The notes beneath the pieces are model-generated. The model worked only from the letters and a program-made list of their open reading frames with translations. It was not told the DNA's origin and made no database searches. DNA of 10,219 nucleotides from Limousia pullorum (lineage in GTDB: Bacteria; Bacillota; Clostridia; Oscillospirales; Acutalibacteraceae), in contig DVNG01000092.1 in the NCBI GenBank assembly GCA_018714545.1, forward strand, positions 1 through 10,219, given 5' to 3'. The position numbers were made by a program, and so were the translations under genes. Positions within the stretch are counted from its first letter, which is position 1. Each line of letters opens with the position of its first letter. Of the stretch, positions 1-6,129 are shown piece after piece.

Positions 1-545
1 TCCCAGAGAACCACGTTATATTTAGGATTTTCACTTTCATAAACCTTGGCCTCTTTGCGTGTAACTCTGTTTACAACTCCTGCGCAGGTGTACTCCTTGA
101 TTTTTTCAAGCTCTTCATTGCTGTAAGGAGGTGCTTTCTTTGTGAGCATTCCGTTCATAACGCCGTTGTTTCTGATAATTCTTGTAAGTCTTCTTGTATC
201 TATTCCGCTCATTGCAGGGATGTTTTCCTTTTTAAAGTATTCATCAAGGCGCTGAGTGCTTCTATAGTTTGACGGAGTTTCACACCAATCTCTTACGATA
301 TAGCCGGAAAGCCAAGGTTTCTCGCTTTCAAAATCCTCCGGGATAACACCGTAGTTTCCTATAAGCGGAAATGTCTGAACAAGAATCTGACCGCAGTAGC
401 TTGGGTCTGTTATGCTCTCCAAATAACCGGTTATTGAAGTGTTGAAAACAACCTCGCCGTAAACGGTTTCAAAATCGCCGCCGAAGCTGTCGCCTGCAAA
501 ATATTCTCCGTTTTCAAGTACCAGATAGATTTTTTCTTTTTTCAT
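1..545 (-). CDS. carA: Carbamoyl-phosphate synthase small (glutaminase) subunit, N-terminal part, cut by the window edge
   Basis: CarA hydrolyses glutamine and passes ammonia to CarB, which makes carbamoyl phosphate for pyrimidine and arginine synthesis in the cytoplasm. The first 181 codons are present, read from the ATG at 545-543 (MKKEKIYLVLENGEYFAG). They match the CarA N-terminal domain: VFNTSITGYLESITDPSY, then GQILVQTFPLIGNYGV, a segment SGYIVRDWCETPSNYR, and the typical GIDTRRLTRIIR followed by NNGVMNGML. The C-terminal class I glutamine amidotransferase domain with the catalytic Cys/His/Glu would lie left of position 1, so its integrity cannot be judged. carB would be expected further left. 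A G-rich stretch (GGGGGA) about 8 nt before the ATG may serve as ribosome binding site. The gene is divergent from asnA-glnN and has its own consensus promoter, with a terminator hairpin in the leader. The family assignment is firm; only the truncation limits it. Confidence 0.95.
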   Translation of the reverse strand, partial: MKKEKIYLVLENGEYFAGDSFGGDFETVYGEVVFNTSITGYLESITDPSYCGQILVQTFPLIGNYGVIPEDFESEKPWLSGYIVRDWCETPSNYRSTQRLDEYFKKENIPAMSGIDTRRLTRIIRNNGVMNGMLTKKAPPYSNEELEKIKEYTCAGVVNRVTRKEAKVYESENPKYNVVLW

Positions 546-657
546 TTCTAATTCCCCCATAGATTTCCGGCTTTACTTAGCATAAAAAATTAAAAGCTCT
601 GCTGTAATTATTTGCTTTATAAAGCCAAAGATATTCCTTTTTCCTAAAAAAACCCGT

Positions 658-739
658 AAAAAAAGCGTCTGCGATGCAATTCTCTGAAAACAATTGAAAA
701 CTGTAGTTTCAGAAAATTAACAATATCGCAGACGCCTTT
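658..739 (-). terminator. Leader terminator (candidate attenuator) of carA
   Basis: On the minus strand a perfect 11-bp stem (GCGTCTGCGAT at 735-725 with ATCGCAGACGC at 675-665) is extended by one G-U and three A-U pairs. Seven T follow (664-658), and a second T-run comes after ACGGG. The roughly 50-nt apical part can form a further TCTGAAAC/GTTTTCAGA helix with one bulge. The hairpin starts about 10-12 nt after the predicted carA transcription start and over 110 nt before the carA ATG, so carA expression must read through it. This suggests attenuation. No clear competing antiterminator helix was found. Confidence 0.8.
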
Positions 740-752
740 GTCCGTTTTTCAA

Positions 753-781
753 ATTATACCACCATGCAGGAAACTTGTCAA
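753..781 (-). promoter_or_regulatory. Consensus housekeeping-sigma promoter of carA
   Basis: The minus strand reads TTGACA (781-776), a 17-bp spacer and TATAAT (758-753), a perfect match to the sigma-A consensus. The predicted start is near 746, which puts a leader of about 200 nt before the carA ATG and the terminator hairpin almost at the 5' end of the RNA. Confidence 0.88.
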
Positions 782-891
782 TAACTTTCATTCAATTCAT
801 TATTTTTCCCCTATATAGGTTATATTTCGGATATTTTTTTGTTTTTTTGAAACAAACTGAAACGTAAAATAAAAAACTTGCATTTCCCCTA
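782..891. other. Spacer between divergent carA and asnA promoters with palindrome and direct repeats
   Basis: These 110 bp contain no gene. Three small repeats are visible: the perfect palindrome CCTATATAGG at 810-819; the direct repeat TTTCCCCTAT at 805-814 and 883-892, the second copy running into the asnA -35 box; and TGAAAC at 848-853 and 858-863, exactly one helical turn apart. Any of these could be an operator for a regulator of one or both promoters, but no known box (for example the GlnR/TnrA TGTNA-N7-TNACA type) is recognised. Confidence 0.35.
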
Positions 892-920
892 TTGACAAAG
901 AGAAAAAGATGTATTATAAT
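892..920 (+). promoter_or_regulatory. Consensus housekeeping-sigma promoter of asnA-glnN
   Basis: TTGACA (892-897), a 17-bp spacer and TATAAT (915-920) match the sigma-A consensus perfectly. The predicted start is near A926. The leader to the asnA ATG is then about 127 nt and is interrupted by a terminator hairpin at 937-976. Confidence 0.88.
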
Positions 921-936
921 TGCTCACGTAATCGGC

Positions 937-976
937 AAAGGCGCCACAGGATTTCTGTGGCGTCTTTTTCTTTTTT
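937..976 (+). terminator. Leader terminator (candidate attenuator) of asnA-glnN
   Basis: The stem CGCCACAG (942-949) pairs with CTGTGGCG (955-962) around the 5-nt loop GATTT. One G-U pair, one G-C pair and A-U pairs extend it outward, and TTTTTCTTTTTT follows (965-976). It begins roughly 12-15 nt after the predicted start, and no second promoter is evident between it and asnA, so it should cut off most transcripts unless it is overcome. Its opening CAAAGGCG (936-943) is also found at the matching place of the carA leader. Confidence 0.82.
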
Positions 977-1052
977 AAAGCTTTAAAGCGTAAGGCAACG
1001 TCAATAATCACTTACAGCGCCGTTTACTAAAAAATCCGAAAGGCTGATTTTT

Positions 1053-2066
1053 ATGAGTAAAACAACATTTCCAGCAAGCTACAGCACAAAAAAGCATCTT
1101 AGCGTTTTTGAAACACAAAAGGCTATAGAGGCGGTAAAAGATATATTTTCATCCAAACTTAAAAACGCTTTGAATCTTACAAGAGTTTCCGCTCCGCTTT
1201 TTGTAGAGCCTGAAACAGGACTCAACGATGACTTAAACGGTGTTGAAAGACCTGTAGTATTCGATATTAAAGAAACAGGAAAAGACGCCGCAGTTGTTCA
1301 TTCCCTGGCAAAATGGAAAAGATACGCTCTTTATAAATACGGATTTACACAGGGCTCCGGTTTGTACACAGATATGAACGCCATAAGACGTGACGAGGAA
1401 ATGGATAACCTCCATTCAGTTTACGTTGACCAGTGGGACTGGGAAGCAATTATCCCTGACGGCAGACGTGACAGAGAATATTTGAAATCAACAGTTGAAA
1501 AAATTGTAGGTGCTATCTGCGACACAGCCGATGAGCTTCACAAAATGTTCCCGGTTCTTACAGCTTCTTTCTCACGTGACATAAGCTTTGTAACCACTCA
1601 GGAGCTTGAAGACATGTACCCTGACAAAACACCGAGAGAAAGAGAAAACCTCTATGTAAAAGAGCACAAGACCGCTTTCATTATGGAAATCGGCGACAAG
1701 CTCAAATCAGGAGAAAAGCACGACGGAAGAGCTCCTGACTATGACGACTGGAAGTTAAACGGAGATATTTTCTTCTACAACGAGGTTTTGGACTGCGCTT
1801 TTGAAGTTTCCAGCATGGGTATCAGAGTTGACAGCAAGTCAATGGACGAACAGCTTACAAAAGCCGGCTGTGACGACAGAAGAGAACTCCCTTTCCAGAA
1901 AATGGTTTTGGATAAAACATTACCTCTCACCATCGGCGGAGGTATAGGACAGTCAAGATTGTGTATGCTACTGTTGGAAAAAGCCCACATCGGCGAAGTT
2001 CAGGTTTCAATCTGGGACGACGATACCAAGGCTGCGGCAGAAAAAGCAGGCGCAGTATTGCTTTAA
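1053..2066 (+). CDS. asnA: Aspartate-ammonia ligase (ammonia-dependent asparagine synthetase)
   Basis: AsnA makes asparagine from aspartate, ammonia and ATP via an aspartyl-AMP intermediate, in the cytoplasm. It is related to class II aminoacyl-tRNA synthetase catalytic cores. The 337 residues match the family length (about 330 in E. coli). Family blocks are visible in order: VVHSLAKWKRYAL near 80-93, GLYTDMNAIRRDE near 103-115, LHSVYVDQWDWE near 120-131, RAPDYDDW near 225-232, LNGDIFFYNEVLDCAFEVSS near 234-253, MGIRVD near 254-259 and the C-terminal TIGGGIGQSRLCMLLL. The ATG is preceded by GAAAGG (1038-1043) at 9 nt. glnN follows 50 bp downstream without a terminator, so the two are probably co-transcribed. 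Both use free ammonia, so the operon looks like ammonium assimilation into amide nitrogen. Confidence 0.97.
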   Translation: MSKTTFPASYSTKKHLSVFETQKAIEAVKDIFSSKLKNALNLTRVSAPLFVEPETGLNDDLNGVERPVVFDIKETGKDAAVVHSLAKWKRYALYKYGFTQGSGLYTDMNAIRRDEEMDNLHSVYVDQWDWEAIIPDGRRDREYLKSTVEKIVGAICDTADELHKMFPVLTASFSRDISFVTTQELEDMYPDKTPRERENLYVKEHKTAFIMEIGDKLKSGEKHDGRAPDYDDWKLNGDIFFYNEVLDCAFEVSSMGIRVDSKSMDEQLTKAGCDDRRELPFQKMVLDKTLPLTIGGGIGQSRLCMLLLEKAHIGEVQVSIWDDDTKAAAEKAGAVLL

Positions 2067-2116
2067 TATAAATTTATTCTCACCAACCACAACAATACAA
2101 ACAGGAGGAATTTTCC

Positions 2117-4234
2117 ATGAATAATGTTCCCGCAGAAAATAAAAGCAACTATATTCCGGAACTTTTCGGAAGCATGGTTTTCAACGATAAAGTGATGAAA
2201 GAAAGACTTCCGAAAGAAACATACAAGGCTTTGAAAAAGACTATGGAACTTGGAAAGAGCCTTGACAGAACAATCGCAAACGTAGTTGCCAATGCAATGA
2301 AAGATTGGGCAGTAGAAAAGGGAGCAACTCATTTTACCCACTGGTTCCAGCCGATGACAGGCTACACCGCAGAAAAGCACGACAGCTTTATCACACCTGA
2401 AACTCCCACATCTGTAATTATGGAGTTCAGCGGCAAGGAGCTTGTAAAAGGCGAACCTGACGCATCCTCTTTCCCGTCAGGCGGACTTCGTGCAACCTTT
2501 GAAGCAAGAGGCTACACCGCATGGGACCCATCTGCATATGCATTTATAAAAGATAATACCCTGTGTATCCCAACTGTATTCTGTTCTTACGGCGGCGAGG
2601 CTCTTGACAAAAAGACCCCTCTTCTCCGTTCAATGGAAGTTATCAACAAGCAGGCACTGAGAATTTTAAGACTTTTCGGCAATACAGAGGCCACACGTGT
2701 TATTACAACTGTAGGCCCTGAACAGGAATATTTCCTCATCGACAAGGATTATTACGCACAGCGTGAAGACCTTATGCTCTGCGGCAGAACTCTTTTCGGC
2801 GAGCGTCCTCCAAAGGGACAGGAGCTTGAGGACCACTATTTCGGAACAATCAAGCCGAGAATAAAAGCATTTATGAAGGATTTGGACATTGAACTGTGGA
2901 AGCTGGGCGTATTTGCAAAAACCGAGCACAACGAGGTTGCACCTGCACAGCACGAGCTTGCTCCAATCTTCACAAATACAAACGTGGCAACCGACCAAAA
3001 CCAGCTGACCATGGAGATTATCAAAAAGGTTGCACAGAAGCATGATCTTGTATGCCTCCTTCACGAAAAGCCATTTGAGGGCATCAACGGAAGCGGTAAG
3101 CACAACAACTGGTCTTTGTCCACAAACACCGGCGTAAACCTTTTGGAGCCAGGCGATTCACCTGCTGAAAACGCACAGTTCCTCCTTTTCCTCTCGGCTG
3201 TTATCAAGGCAGTTGACGAGTATCAGGATTTGCTGAGAGTTTCTGTTGCAAGCGCCGGAAACGACCACCGTTTGGGTGCAAACGAAGCTCCTCCTGCTAT
3301 TGTATCAATGTTTTTGGGCGACGAGCTTTCCGACGTTCTCAAGTCCATTGAAAACGACTGCGAATACAACGGCAAAGACAAGGTTGAAATGAAAGTAGGA
3401 GTTCATATTCTCCCACGTTTCCCAAAGGATACAACAGACAGAAACAGAACCTCACCTTTTGCATTTACCGGTAACAAGTTTGAGTTTCGTATGCTGGGTT
3501 CAGGCGACTCAATCGCCGGACCAAACATTGTGCTTAACACAATCGTTGCAGAAGAGCTTGCAGGCTTTGCAGACAAACTTGAAGGTGCTGAGGACTTTAA
3601 CGCAGTTCTTCACGACATTATCAAGGAAGTTTTGAAGGACCACAAGAGAATTATCTTCAACGGCAACAACTATTCTCAGGAATGGGTTGAAGAAGCACAG
3701 CGCAGAGGTCTGCTCAATCTCAGAACTACAGCCGACGCTCTCCCAACCTTTATTTCTCAGAAGAACATCGACCTTTTCACAAAGCACAAGATTTTCACCA
3801 AGGGCGAAATGATTTCCAGATACGAGATTCTTTCCGAACTCTATCAAAAGAAAATCACCATCGAAGCTTTGACAATGGACGAAATGGCAAGAAAAGAAAT
3901 TATTCCCGCTGTTTTGGAATATGTTGATTTTCTTTCAAAGACAGCCGCAAACAAGCGCAGCCTTTCCCCTGATATTCCTGTTTCTACAGAGATTTCAACT
4001 GTTAAGGAGCTTTCAGCCTGTGTTGAGAACATGACATCTCTTGTAAACCAGCTTGAAGAGGATTTACAGCTTGCTAAAAAGGAAAGCGACATCCAGAAGC
4101 TTTCACAGTTCTTTGCAAACACAGTGCTTCAGCACATGGAAGCTCTCAGAGAAAGCGCAGACAAGGCGGAACACTTTATGCCGAAGAAATACTGGCCGTT
4201 CCCATCCTACTCAGAGCTTCTTTATAAAATTTAA
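2117..4234 (+). CDS. glnN: Glutamine synthetase type III (GSIII)
   Basis: It forms glutamine from glutamate, ammonia and ATP. GSIII is the large, about 700-residue hexamer-stacked form known from Bacteroides, cyanobacteria and rumen Clostridia; at 705 residues this one is full length. Visible blocks: the GSIII-specific N-terminus with FTHWFQPMTGYTAEKHDSF (about 73-91); the metal-binding GPEQEYFLID (200-209); the TEHNEVAPAQHEL region (269-281); the glutamate/ATP-site motif INGSGKHNNWS (323-333), corresponding to NGSGMH in GSI; AGNDHRLGANEAPPA (380-394); and NRTSPFAFTGNKFEFRML (443-460), with the Arg and Glu residues of the nucleotide and glutamate sites. The C-terminal part (about 625-690) is helical and charged, as usual for GSIII. 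The start is set by AGGAGGA at 2103-2109. It is the second gene of the asnA operon and shares its promoter and leader terminator. A bidirectional terminator follows. Confidence 0.97.
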   Translation: MNNVPAENKSNYIPELFGSMVFNDKVMKERLPKETYKALKKTMELGKSLDRTIANVVANAMKDWAVEKGATHFTHWFQPMTGYTAEKHDSFITPETPTSVIMEFSGKELVKGEPDASSFPSGGLRATFEARGYTAWDPSAYAFIKDNTLCIPTVFCSYGGEALDKKTPLLRSMEVINKQALRILRLFGNTEATRVITTVGPEQEYFLIDKDYYAQREDLMLCGRTLFGERPPKGQELEDHYFGTIKPRIKAFMKDLDIELWKLGVFAKTEHNEVAPAQHELAPIFTNTNVATDQNQLTMEIIKKVAQKHDLVCLLHEKPFEGINGSGKHNNWSLSTNTGVNLLEPGDSPAENAQFLLFLSAVIKAVDEYQDLLRVSVASAGNDHRLGANEAPPAIVSMFLGDELSDVLKSIENDCEYNGKDKVEMKVGVHILPRFPKDTTDRNRTSPFAFTGNKFEFRMLGSGDSIAGPNIVLNTIVAEELAGFADKLEGAEDFNAVLHDIIKEVLKDHKRIIFNGNNYSQEWVEEAQRRGLLNLRTTADALPTFISQKNIDLFTKHKIFTKGEMISRYEILSELYQKKITIEALTMDEMARKEIIPAVLEYVDFLSKTAANKRSLSPDIPVSTEISTVKELSACVENMTSLVNQLEEDLQLAKKESDIQKLSQFFANTVLQHMEALRESADKAEHFMPKKYWPFPSYSELLYKI

Positions 4235-4272
4235 TTTGTTAATACCTAATATTTAGTATCCCTATAGATTCC

Positions 4273-4313
4273 AAAAAAATCAGAGTGACCTGTTCATAGT
4301 CACTCTGATTTTT
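4273..4313. terminator. Bidirectional terminator between convergent glnN and the beta-glycosidase gene
   Basis: A perfect stem, AAAAATCAGAGTGAC (4275-4289) with GTCACTCTGATTTTT (4299-4313) around a 9-nt loop, has A-runs and T-runs on both sides. It therefore works for glnN (plus) and for the glycosidase gene, whose stop codon lies 3 nt away (minus). Confidence 0.93.
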
Positions 4314-4315
4314 GT

Positions 4316-5545
4316 TTATTTTAAAAGTTCTGTTGATTTTTCTTTTATGAGCCTTTTGTAAAACTCTGCGCTTTTTCTCACGGTTCTCTTTTGAGTTTCA
4401 TAGTTCACATGAACAAGTCCGAACCTTGCGTGTTCTCCCTCTCTCCACTCGAAATTATCCAAAAAAGACCAGTGGTAATATCTTGTGACCGGAGAACCTT
4501 CGTACACCAACTCCCTTATATGGTCTTTTATATATTTCTCTCTTAAAATATCGTTCTTATCACAAACTCCGTTTTCGGTTATATAAACCTCTTTCTTAAA
4601 CTTTTTATACAAGTCCTCTGTTATAAGTCTTATACCCTCCGGATAAATATCCCAGTTTAAATCGCTTTTGCTTTCTCCCTTGTATTCATTGGATGTAAAA
4701 TATCCTATTGCTCGTCTTGTGTAATAATTTATGCCGATAAAATCGTAATACTTTCCGCTTTCCAACCTTTTTCCCATAAAAAGAGGTGTTTTTCCCTCAT
4801 AAAAGCTATTGTTTATCATTGTATGGAAAAGATATTCATACAACGCAGTACACATTCTATGAATGGGATTTTTTTCGTTTTTAGGCACAAAGTAAACCAT
4901 ATGATTTGCAAAGGAAACCTTTGTATCCTTATATCCCATTTCTTCTCTCATTCTATGAATAAGCTTATAAGCCCCTATATGGCATCTCGCCATATTCTTG
5001 CACACACGAAATCCTGTTATATAATTTCCCTTTAACGGAGGCCAGTAGGCTAACATATATCCGTTTAGGATATATACATTGGGTTCGTTTATGGTTACAA
5101 ACTCGCTTACTATATCTCCGAAGGACTCAATCACTTTTTCCACATACTCTAAAAAGTATTTTACATTTCTTTTTTTCTCAAATCCTCCCATATCCGCAAA
5201 CCATAGAGGATCAGCAAAATGATGAAGTGTTACAAGGGGCTTTATTCCCTTCTCTATAAGATATTCAAGCTCGTCACGGTAATGGTCTATTGCCTCTTTA
5301 TTAAAAACGCCTTTTTGAGGTTCTATTCTGCTCCATTCAAGGCTCATTCTGTAAATCTCAACGCCTAACGAAGCCATAAGGTCTATATCTTCCCTATAAC
5401 GATTGTAGTGATCTGCCGCACGCAGACAGTTTGTTCCGTCAACACATTTTCCCGTTTTGGAAAATCTGTACCATGTGTTATTTTTGTCTCCTCCCTCAAT
5501 CTGTGTTGCAGAAGTTGCAACTCCCATAAGCATTTCTATACGCAT
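4316..5545 (-). CDS. Glycoside hydrolase family 1, beta-glucosidase/beta-galactosidase type
   Basis: This is a retaining beta-glycosidase, probably splitting cello-oligosaccharides or other small beta-glycosides in the cytoplasm, since no signal peptide is seen. Numbered from the ATG at 5545: N-terminal GVATSATQIEGG (8-19), substrate-site LHHFADPLWF (107-116), acid/base Glu154 in TINEPNVY, nucleophile Glu324 in YITENGV, and YHWSFLDNFEWREG (357-370). Glu366 in the FEW motif favours non-phosphorylated sugars; 6-phospho-beta-glucosidases usually carry a Ser/Lys/Tyr phosphate site in that region. At 409 residues it is shorter than the usual 440-480. The open frame extends to a TTG at 5572, but that start has no ribosome binding site, and the GGAACGGAG that could serve the ATG lies inside the extension, so 5545 is preferred. 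Spacing from the GGAG to this ATG is long (12 nt), so the ATG at 5533 is an alternative. No transporter or regulator gene is adjacent. Confidence 0.93.
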   Translation of the reverse strand: MRIEMLMGVATSATQIEGGDKNNTWYRFSKTGKCVDGTNCLRAADHYNRYREDIDLMASLGVEIYRMSLEWSRIEPQKGVFNKEAIDHYRDELEYLIEKGIKPLVTLHHFADPLWFADMGGFEKKRNVKYFLEYVEKVIESFGDIVSEFVTINEPNVYILNGYMLAYWPPLKGNYITGFRVCKNMARCHIGAYKLIHRMREEMGYKDTKVSFANHMVYFVPKNEKNPIHRMCTALYEYLFHTMINNSFYEGKTPLFMGKRLESGKYYDFIGINYYTRRAIGYFTSNEYKGESKSDLNWDIYPEGIRLITEDLYKKFKKEVYITENGVCDKNDILREKYIKDHIRELVYEGSPVTRYYHWSFLDNFEWREGEHARFGLVHVNYETQKRTVRKSAEFYKRLIKEKSTELLK

Positions 5546-5599
5546 ACAAAAAATAAACTCCGTTCCTTTCAATCATTATACCTCTTAAAAATATCTCCA

Positions 5600-5628
5600 A
5601 TTATAACATTTTGACCGAAATAAATCAA
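5600..5628 (-). promoter_or_regulatory. Probable promoter of the beta-glycosidase gene
   Basis: The minus strand reads TTGATT (5628-5623), a 17-bp spacer and TATAAT (5605-5600), giving a start near 5593 and a leader of about 48 nt. A second TATAAT at 5580-5575 has no good -35 box. Confidence 0.55.
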
Positions 5629-5768
5629 ATAATTTATTATAATATCTTATCTTAAAACAAGTGCATAAATGCAGATAAATAATAAAAATAAAATTTTTTA
5701 AAAAATCCGTAACCAAATAGGCTCTCCTGCAATAGTATGTAGTGTAAACAGAAAGGAGGAAAACAACA

Positions 5769-5897
5769 ATGTGTAACTGTTTTGGCAACGATAACTGCTC
5801 ATGGGTAATTCTTCTCATCATCATCCTCATGTGCTGCGGCGGCGGCAACGCCGGCAAAGACAACGGCGGCTGCGGTAATTCCTGCGGATGCTGCTAA
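5769..5897 (+). CDS. 42-residue Cys/Gly-rich single-span micropeptide, function unknown
   Basis: The frame ATG (5769) to TAA (5895-5897) follows a strong AAAGGAGG ribosome binding site (5752-5759) and is followed by a terminator, so it is very probably translated despite its length. The product starts MCNCFGNDNCSW and continues with a hydrophobic stretch VILLIIILM (13-21), long enough only for a short or tilted membrane span. It ends in a Gly/Cys/Asn tail containing CCGGGNAG and finishing GCGNSCGCC. Nine of 42 residues are Cys and nine are Gly. Similar small Cys-rich peptides occur in Clostridia under labels such as chorion-class high-cysteine protein; that resemblance is from memory and carries no function. 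The tail could bind metal or form disulfides. It stands alone between two terminated units. A 92-residue frame on the opposite strand across this locus is judged a shadow. Confidence 0.75.
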   Translation: MCNCFGNDNCSWVILLIIILMCCGGGNAGKDNGGCGNSCGCC

Positions 5898-5903
5898 AAA
5901 TAA

Positions 5904-5923
5904 CGGATTAGTTAAATAATCCG
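5904..5923 (+). other. Small hairpin between the micropeptide gene and its terminator
   Basis: CGGATTA (5904-5910) and TAATCCG (5917-5923) form a 7-bp stem with a 6-nt loop just after the micropeptide stop codon and 12 nt before the terminator stem. It may stabilise the 3' end of a very short mRNA. No T-run follows, so it is not itself a terminator. Confidence 0.4.
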
Positions 5924-5935
5924 GAAATCTAAACG

Positions 5936-5974
5936 GCGGGCTGTCACCACTGGCAGCCCGCTTTTTCTTTTTTT
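5936..5974 (+). terminator. Intrinsic terminator of the micropeptide gene
   Basis: GCGGGCTG (5936-5943) pairs with CAGCCCGC (5954-5961). Three further inner pairs, one of them G-U, close on the tetraloop CCAC. TTTTTCTTTTTTT follows (5962-5974). It is a very strong terminator that separates the micropeptide gene from the DUF1874-like gene. Confidence 0.93.
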
Positions 5975-6035
5975 GCAAGTAAGTCTGTTAAAATATTCAC
6001 AAAATTTAAAAAAGCTGTTAATTTTTTATCAATTG

Positions 6036-6064
6036 TTGCTTTTTCTGAATTATTATGTTATTAT
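6036..6064 (+). promoter_or_regulatory. Possible promoter of the DUF1874-like gene
   Basis: TTGCTT (6036-6041), a 17-bp spacer and TATTAT (6059-6064) give a start near 6071 and a leader of about 60 nt. The region is so AT-rich that other -10 choices (TATAAT at 6062-6067, TATTAT at 6072-6077) are possible. Confidence 0.4.
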
Positions 6065-6129
6065 AATTTCATATTATAAAGTCAGGAAATATTTTTAATA
6101 TAAAAAATTAACATTAAGGAGGCAAAACA

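Noticed and set aside
676..700. PyrR binding loop in the carA leader, because of a CAGAGA core on the minus strand (686-681)
   Set aside because: The flanking stem bases do not match the UCC...GGY consensus, and no anti-antiterminator/antiterminator arrangement is visible.
926..976. ANTAR-type dual-hairpin antitermination site at asnA
   Set aside because: Only one hairpin exists between start and T-run and its loop has five bases, whereas ANTAR targets need two hairpins with hexaloops.
921..1052. T-box (tRNA-Asn sensing) riboswitch upstream of asnA
   Set aside because: No TGGNACCGCG-type antiterminator box, no specifier loop structure, and the leader is too short.
2666..3103. 145-residue minus-strand open frame inside glnN, and similar antisense frames in asnA, glnN and recQ
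   Set aside because: Cys/Leu/Val-rich shadow translations of strongly conserved genes, with no ribosome binding sites.
5585..5863. 92-residue minus-strand open frame
   Set aside because: It is antisense to the micropeptide gene, has an improbable basic/His-rich start and no ribosome binding site, and runs over promoter-like AT-rich DNA.
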